Shown: piece by piece, positions 58,626-64,000 of the stretch
Layout: the number at the start of each line of letters is the position of its first letter
How positions within the stretch are numbered: the first letter of the stretch is position 1
Assembly (NCBI GenBank): GCA_018136815.1
Contig: CM030942.1
Span: 2,366,346 to 2,430,345 of the forward strand
Source: Isochrysis galbana
Lineage: Eukaryota > Haptophyta > Isochrysidales > Isochrysidaceae
Reading direction: 5' to 3'
DNA length: 64,000 nucleotides
The notes under the pieces: model-generated
Databases searched by the model: none
Told to the model about the DNA's origin: nothing
What the model saw: only the letters and a program-made list of their open reading frames with translations
Translations under genes and position numbers: made by a program

Positions 58626-59599
58626 GCCAGCCATGGTGAGGTGTGCTACTTCCATGGTGTCGAGCGGCGTTTTGCCGTCCAAAGTGTTTTCATCGGCTAG
58701 CGGGTACTCCAGTCTCTTGTTGGACTTGTAACCTTCTCCCCACCTCGCCGGCGGGGAGTTGTCCTTGAAAATCCATGGATTCTAAGGACTCTGGGACCCC
58801 CCTCCACAATGGCCCCCCCCCGTGGCCCAACGGCAGGTAGATCTCCCACCAAAGTAGTGCGCGACGGCCCCCCTCCCTCCCCCCGCCAGCCCCTGGCCGC
58901 TCAGGTCAGGTGCCCGCCTTTGGGTCCCGTCAGATCTCACCCGAACTGGGCCCTCTGAAGGGTTGCCCGCCATTGCTCCCGACCCCCCCGCGCGGAGGGT
59001 CCGTCGGACCGTCGGCCGATGTCCGACAATGCTCCCAAGACCACCTCCCACCTTGACCCATGGCATGGGCGTGCACATGCTCTCAGGTACCAACTTTTTG
59101 ACAACCTCAGCCTCCTACACCCACGACCGACCGACGAACATGCCGATACAGGTGACGGCGAGCGCGACTCGCTCGCACGGCCGCCACATCTCTGTCACAC
59201 CCAACAGATCACGCACATCAGTGGCAGAACATGCTCGCGAGGGAGAAGCGCTCGGACGACGAGCATGCAGGAGATGATGAGGCTTGTGAACATGTCATCT
59301 TGAGACTTACAGCATAGTCAGTCATGTTTGCTTGTGTATTTGTGTTGTCTTACTTCTTACTTATGGCATAACTGTCGAACACGCGATGACTACAGGCTCG
59401 TAGGCAGAGGGCTGTTCGATCGAGCCGGCAGCTGACGCGGCCGTGAAAGAGTCGTTGTTTGTTGCGGGCGGGAAAATGTCTGAGAGGTCATGGTAGGAGT
59501 AGCTGTCAGTGTCTGCCATCGAGCGCTTCGAGCGGAGAGGTAGGCTGAGGTTCAGAGGATTGCAACGCGTGGCGTCGGAGAGTAGAGACGAGGCTAGCT
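58626..59599. other. Intergenic, no gene seen
   Basis: C/G-rich runs at 58790-58890. Short overlapping ORFs on both strands have no recognisable domain. Confidence 0.5.
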
Positions 59600-61400
59600 A
59601 GCGAGCTAGTGGGAGAGAGAGAATGAGAATGAGAGCTTCTTAGGTCCAAGGTAGACACGAGGGGCTACAACGCGGGGACTCAAAAAGTTGCCGATCCACA
59701 GAGACACACAAACTAAACCAAACGGGGCGAAAACTAACCACACTTGGACGGACGGCCAAGCGTCGGCACCAAGGCAACTTAGCGGTCCCAAGATATCTCG
59801 TGGGGGGTCTCTCCGCGCTCCGCGAGGGAAAGGACGCGATCTCGCTCCGAGATTGGCCTCGCGCCCTCCCACTCCCACGCTGCCCCGCCGTGCCCTCGGT
59901 CCCTCGCCCCCCCGCGGCAGGTTCTTTCCCTCGGCGTGCCGTCCGTCGCCTCCGGCCCTCATACTTACCTTCTCTTGATGTCATCAAAAGTTCCATGACC
60001 GTCTGTTGTTTTCTCTCGTCTATCGGTCATATCTCCCCAACGAGATCTGCCCTCGTTGTGTCGGCCTCCCCTCTATCGCATGTCTGCGCGTTGCTGAGTT
60101 GCCTTGGTGCCGACGCCTGGCCGTCCGTCCAGGTGTGGTTAGTTTTCGCCCCGTTTGGGTTAGTTTGTGTGGCTCGGTGTCCTCGAGCTTTTTGTAGCAA
60201 CTTCGTCGAGGCCCACCGTGTTCCCAAGCGAGTCCCCCCGAGTTCTGTTGTATTCCTGCCCATCTGAAGGCTGTAGGCATGAATATTCGTGTAAGGTACG
60301 CGCTCACAATTACAATTGAACAGTTCCCCGTGTTGCCACTGACGCACAAGACACACAGATTCGGATTCCCCATGGTCTCAAGTCCAGGTTTGCAGATTTT
60401 GGTCTCGAAATTTGCGATTCGAATTTTGTTTTTGCTGTTACTATAATTGTTGGCTCGTTTAAGGTAATAAACCGGCATGACTTCGACTTCTCGTTCCGCA
60501 GTTGCTCTGCGAGACTCTCTCTCTCTCTCTCTCCGTCCTCCTCTCCTCGGCCGACGGAGGGAAGTTTCGTCCAAAACATTCTCCGGTCCCAGGATGTTCC
60601 GTGGGGGTCTCTCTGCGCTCCGCGAGGGAAAGGACGCGATCTCGCTCCGAGATCACCCTCGCGCCCTCCCACGCTGCCCCGCCGTGCCCTCGGTCCCTCG
60701 CCCCCCGCGGCAGGTTCTTCCTCTCGGCGTGCCATCCGTCGCCTCCGGCCGTTATATTATTCCCCCCCCCCGCGCGAGGTTCTTCTCCTCCGCGCGCGGT
60801 TCGTTTCCTCCGGCCGTCGTTCGTTCCCCCCCCCCGCGCGCGCTGTTTCCCCCCCTCGCTTCGATTCCTCTCGCGATTCCTTCGATGATTGCCTCCATCT
60901 CGTCCGTTCTTCTTCGCGATTCTCGCGGAGGGGGTACCGATGTTTAACGTTAGTTTCGCCGCGTTTTCGGTGAAAGAAAGGAAGAACGAATGGCACGCGC
61001 CCCGCGTCTCGCGTCTTGTTTCGTCGCCCCTTGCTCGTCGCTTGTCTAGAAGGTCTCTCTGCACATCGCCTTCTTCCCCCCGCGCGAGTTTGGACCTCTC
61101 CTCGACCCTCCGCGTTGGCTTCAGCGGACGAGTTTTCACTTTAACGATAGTTTGAACCCTTCGTTTGCGTAGTTTTGCGCTCTCTTTCCGTATTTCTTCG
61201 CGCATGACGAGCGATCGCGACCTCAGCCTTTGTCGCACGGGGAGGGTTTGTTTATCGTATGATTCCGGAGTGTTTACGTTAGTTTTCTGAGCCCAAGGTC
61301 GTTGGGGTTTGGGTTTCTTGTGAGTGTTTTTGTAGCAACTTCGTCGAGTCCCACCGTGTTCCCAAGCGAGTCCCCCCGAGTTCCCGAGTCTATACCCCGA
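59600..61400. repeat. Nested direct and inverted repeats upstream of the Gag-like ORF (LTR-like region)
   Basis: Three repeat relations are visible. (1) 59808-59965 and 60603-60755 are direct copies (CTCCGCGAGGGAAAGGACGC, TGCCCCGCCGTGCCCTCGGT). (2) 59690-59785 is an inverted copy of 60093-60180 (AACCAAACGGGGCGAAAACT against AGTTTTCGCCCCGTTTGGGT). (3) TTTTTGTAGCAACTTCGTCG with CCAAGCGAGTCCCCCCGAGT occurs at 60188-60245 and 61325-61384, 1137 bp apart. This pattern fits LTR or leader sequence with nested insertions. Canonical LTR ends and a primer-binding site were not identified. Confidence 0.6.
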
Positions 61401-61526
61401 GTCAACGAGTCAATACCAGCCAAGCACGCGCCTGAGCCACCCCCAGTCGCCTGCCACCACCTCCCACAAGCCTCCTTCCACACTTCCGCGCCCTCCGTGC
61501 GTCGTGCGTCGTGCGTCGATCACCAT

Positions 61527-64000
61527 GCCCGTAGTCACCCCCGAGGAAAGCTCCATGAGCTCCCCGCAAGAACCGCATTCCGCGCTAGCTGCCGGCGCGC
61601 CCTCGCAGGCCATCTCCAAGAGTGAGATGAGCCTTGCTCTGACAAGCACAAAATCTTCGCTCGCGCCTTCGGCTCCGGTCGTCACGTCGAGTTCTTCCCT
61701 TGAGAAATCTTCATCGTCCCCGCGTCATGAGCCCGTCTCTTCTTCTTCTCTTCCCGAACTGTTCGGGTCGAAGTCTCCTGGGGAAGAGAGCCTCGTGGGA
61801 CCCCTCCCTTCTTCAAAGGAGAGCCTTTCCGAGCCAGTTCTCCCCCCCTCTCGCCTCTCCGCGCCGACGGTCGAAGTTCCGCCGCCTCCGCGGGCCTCTA
61901 CTCACACCCCGTCAACTGGAGCTGGAATGGGTCCTCTAGCCTCGTCCGTTGCTCCACCGGTGGCCTTTCCTCTCCTTTCTTTCGCTGATCCTTTGCCAAG
62001 TGTTCCTTCCTCTCTCAATCCCTCTGTGGTTGGTGCTGAAGATGATGTGGGTTCCGTCCGGTCCCTCCCTCCTTTCGAGCCCCCACCATATGAAGAGTTT
62101 GTTCCACCCCCGTCGACGTATTCGTACCCCAAACGTAACGTCGTTCCACCTCCGACCGCCACCGTCGGCGCCGCCCAAATCATGGACCAACAAGTCCAGA
62201 TCGAGGCTCTCCGCGGCGCTGTCGACCGCCTCGAGTCCTCTACCCTCCAAGCCGCCCAGCGCCACGAAGAATTTCAGCGAGAGGTGGGGTCTACCTTCAA
62301 CACGATACTCAACATTCTACAGGGCCAAGCGGGCACTACGACTTCGTCTCGAGTCGAAACTTCGCCACCGCTTGTGGAAGAAGGAGACAACTCCATCGGT
62401 GCTCCCCCTGCCTCGGCCAAGTTTCCTTCTCAACCTTTGCCCGCCGCGCCGTTCTCCGTTCCGCCAAATCCGATTTCCGATCCCGTACCCAATACACCCG
62501 TTCCTGTCCCGTCTGTCAAGCCTGTTTCTGATCCCCAACCTCCACCCACCGTCGCGGGCCTCCGCTCGCTTCCAAATCCGGCGACTCGGCGGCATCCCGT
62601 CGATCCAAGCCTCGCCGGGGATGTTTCTGAGCGAGAGGTCATCCTAGCCTCATGGGACCAACTGTTTAACATGTCCCCCTATGAGGTAGCTTCTCTCTAC
62701 AAGAACTCCGACGATTTCGAGCTAATCCACGCCATTCTCAACGGCGGCCTCTCTCGGGCCGGCAATGTTTGGCACTACCGTGTGTTTTTCGAGAAGGAGC
62801 ACGTGACCAAGTAGGCTCGGAGCCGCTTCTTCCTCGACCGCACCCTCCATCACCAAGTCCGAATGGGCAAAGAGCTTTCCGAGATCAAGTTCCCCAAGGG
62901 CCTGGCCTCGGACAACGTCCAGACAGCGGCCACCTCCTGGAATGATTTTCGTCTGTCCTTCATCAAGCCACTCGAGCGCGCCCTCTCGCTCGGCTGCGAC
63001 CACCGTGAAATCTTTACATCCTTGCTAGCGGCCGCCAACTTGTGCACCACCGGCAACCAAAGGATTTACGCCTTCCTCCTCGATCTCGCCGAAGATCCGG
63101 TTCTCTCTCTCAATCCCGCGCTGGCCTGCGACGTGCTTCTCCGCAAGTGCGACGCCACCTTCGCGGCCAACGTGCCCGGCTTCGCCAAAGACTCCGCCTC
63201 CATGGAGTGGGACCGCCTCGTAGCCCGTGAAGCCGGCTCCGATCTCTTAGAGTTATCCAAGAATTTGGTGCGCGCGTACGTCCGCAAGATGGGTGACGCG
63301 AAGGTGGATGCCACGACGGTCTGGGACCACCCAAACATGTCGCACGATATCAATCAACGATTCGAGTCCATCATTCGGAACGACAAGGTCGACGCGGCTC
63401 GCGGCGTGGATAACGCGACCAAGTTCGGCGAGTGTCTTGCGAAGACTCGCTTCCGCGTCGAGAACCACGAGCTCCCTCGTTCGGCCCTTTCGTGCGTCAA
63501 CCTCTGCCAGCGCTACCTGAGCCCGTACGAACAAGCCCGCGCTGGCCAACAAGCGTCGGTCACGGTCGCCGCCGTGACGCCGCCGGCGACTACTTCCAAG
63601 TCCACCAAGACCGCCAAGGTTGCTAAGACTGCCTCTAACCCGCAGACACTACGGCTTCGATGGTCGCCGCCGTCCAAGCGGCGGTGGCCGAGGCATTAAA
63701 ATCGCAAAACAACAACTCGAACCGCAAGGCGACTGGCGCTGACAATCGTCGGGCTCCGCCTCCGCCTACGAATTACTCCGCATCGTCTCCGTTACCGGAC
63801 GCACTTCTTGACCGTCCCCTCGGCAAAAGCACGTCTTCCCGTCGCCAATGTGATCCCCCTCCGAACGGCCTTGGGCTTCCGGCCGATTCGGGCCTCTCGG
63901 AATGGGATCCAGGTAGCTGGTCTCGAGCGCGAGCCCGCTTCTGGCAAATCTCTCGTTACGCGGGTCACCCGGCCCTTCGCGCTGCGCTCACGCGCTGCGT
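61527..64000 (+). pseudogene. Gag-like ORF of a putative LTR retrotransposon, with a stop and a frameshift
   Basis: From ATG 61527 (MPVVTPEESSMSSPQEPHSA) the product has a Ser/Pro-rich N-region and a coiled segment (ALRGAVDRLESSTLQAAQRH). Then ILASWDQLFNMSPYEVASLY and a helical capsid-like region after a TAG at 62812: KELSEIKFPKGLASDNVQTA, SFIKPLERALSLGCDHREIF. The same frame continues on both sides of the TAG. At about 63640 a -1 shift is needed to continue ADTTASMVAAVQAAVAEALK, which stays open to the window end. No zinc knuckle, protease or RT is reached, so the class is uncertain. Evidence that it is mobile: the ORF start recurs at 49500-49860(-), and repeats lie upstream. Either both lesions are decay, or they are recoding sites for downstream products. 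Confidence 0.55.

Overview
The window is nuclear DNA from a GC-rich eukaryotic microalga. The genes have spliceosomal introns (21 junctions placed here: 15 donors begin GTG, 4 GTA, 1 GTC, 1 GC; all acceptors AG). The gene set includes a complete BBS5, so the organism has a cilium or flagellum. A proline-rich secreted wall-type protein, an FkbH/carrier-protein fusion, an FkbM methyltransferase and heavy (CT)n/(GA)n microsatellite content fit a flagellated alga such as a haptophyte. The lineage is an inference with modest confidence. Three 100-N assembly gaps lie at 8758-8857, 25926-26025 and 51026-51125.

Layout. 1-2419: repeat-rich (147-bp hairpin element, a copy of a repeat that recurs at 38.3-38.75 kb, a 'MERA' ORF). 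2420-8728: a divergent pair, Rab GDI (-) and condensin subunit CAP-D2 (+), sharing a 1-kb pyrimidine/purine-tract promoter region. 10610-12576: duplicated Frag1/PGAP2-type membrane protein (+), convergent with 14012-17236, a HAD/FkbH - GNAT-like - carrier protein - ankyrin fusion (-). 18320-19700: an AT-rich foreign-looking ORF, a 65-67-bp tandem repeat and a transposon-related fragment. 19833-20199: ELOF1, probably with its start codon split by an intron. 21794-23999: BBS5 (-), nine exons. 26670-29757: a striking chromatin protein (PHD, chromodomain, MBD-like, HMG, PHD, Tudor-like, PhyH dioxygenase). 30573-32271: a candidate terminal-inverted-repeat element carrying gene fragments and a 200-bp tandem repeat. 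32715-34211: two-domain fluoride exporter FEX (-).

34.2-45.1 kb is dominated by microsatellites and decayed elements (LINE reverse transcriptase, integrase scrap, FkbM fragment, nonsense-interrupted ORF). 45759-47042: cysteine-rich PLAC8-like protein (-). 50467-53018: secreted proline-rich protein (-), broken by a gap. 54697-56690: RanBPM-type SPRY-LisH-CTLH protein (+). 57.5-59 kb: a MITE-like element and a LINE 3' end. 59.6-64.0 kb: repeat-rich leader and Gag-like ORF of a putative LTR retrotransposon running off the window.

The housekeeping genes are functionally independent: vesicle traffic (GDI), chromosome condensation (CAP-D2), transcription elongation (ELOF1), ciliary trafficking (BBS5), ubiquitin-ligase scaffold (RanBPM) and fluoride efflux (FEX). 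There are no operon-like clusters. The two most novel items are the chromatin-reader/PhyH dioxygenase fusion and the FkbH-carrier-ankyrin fusion.
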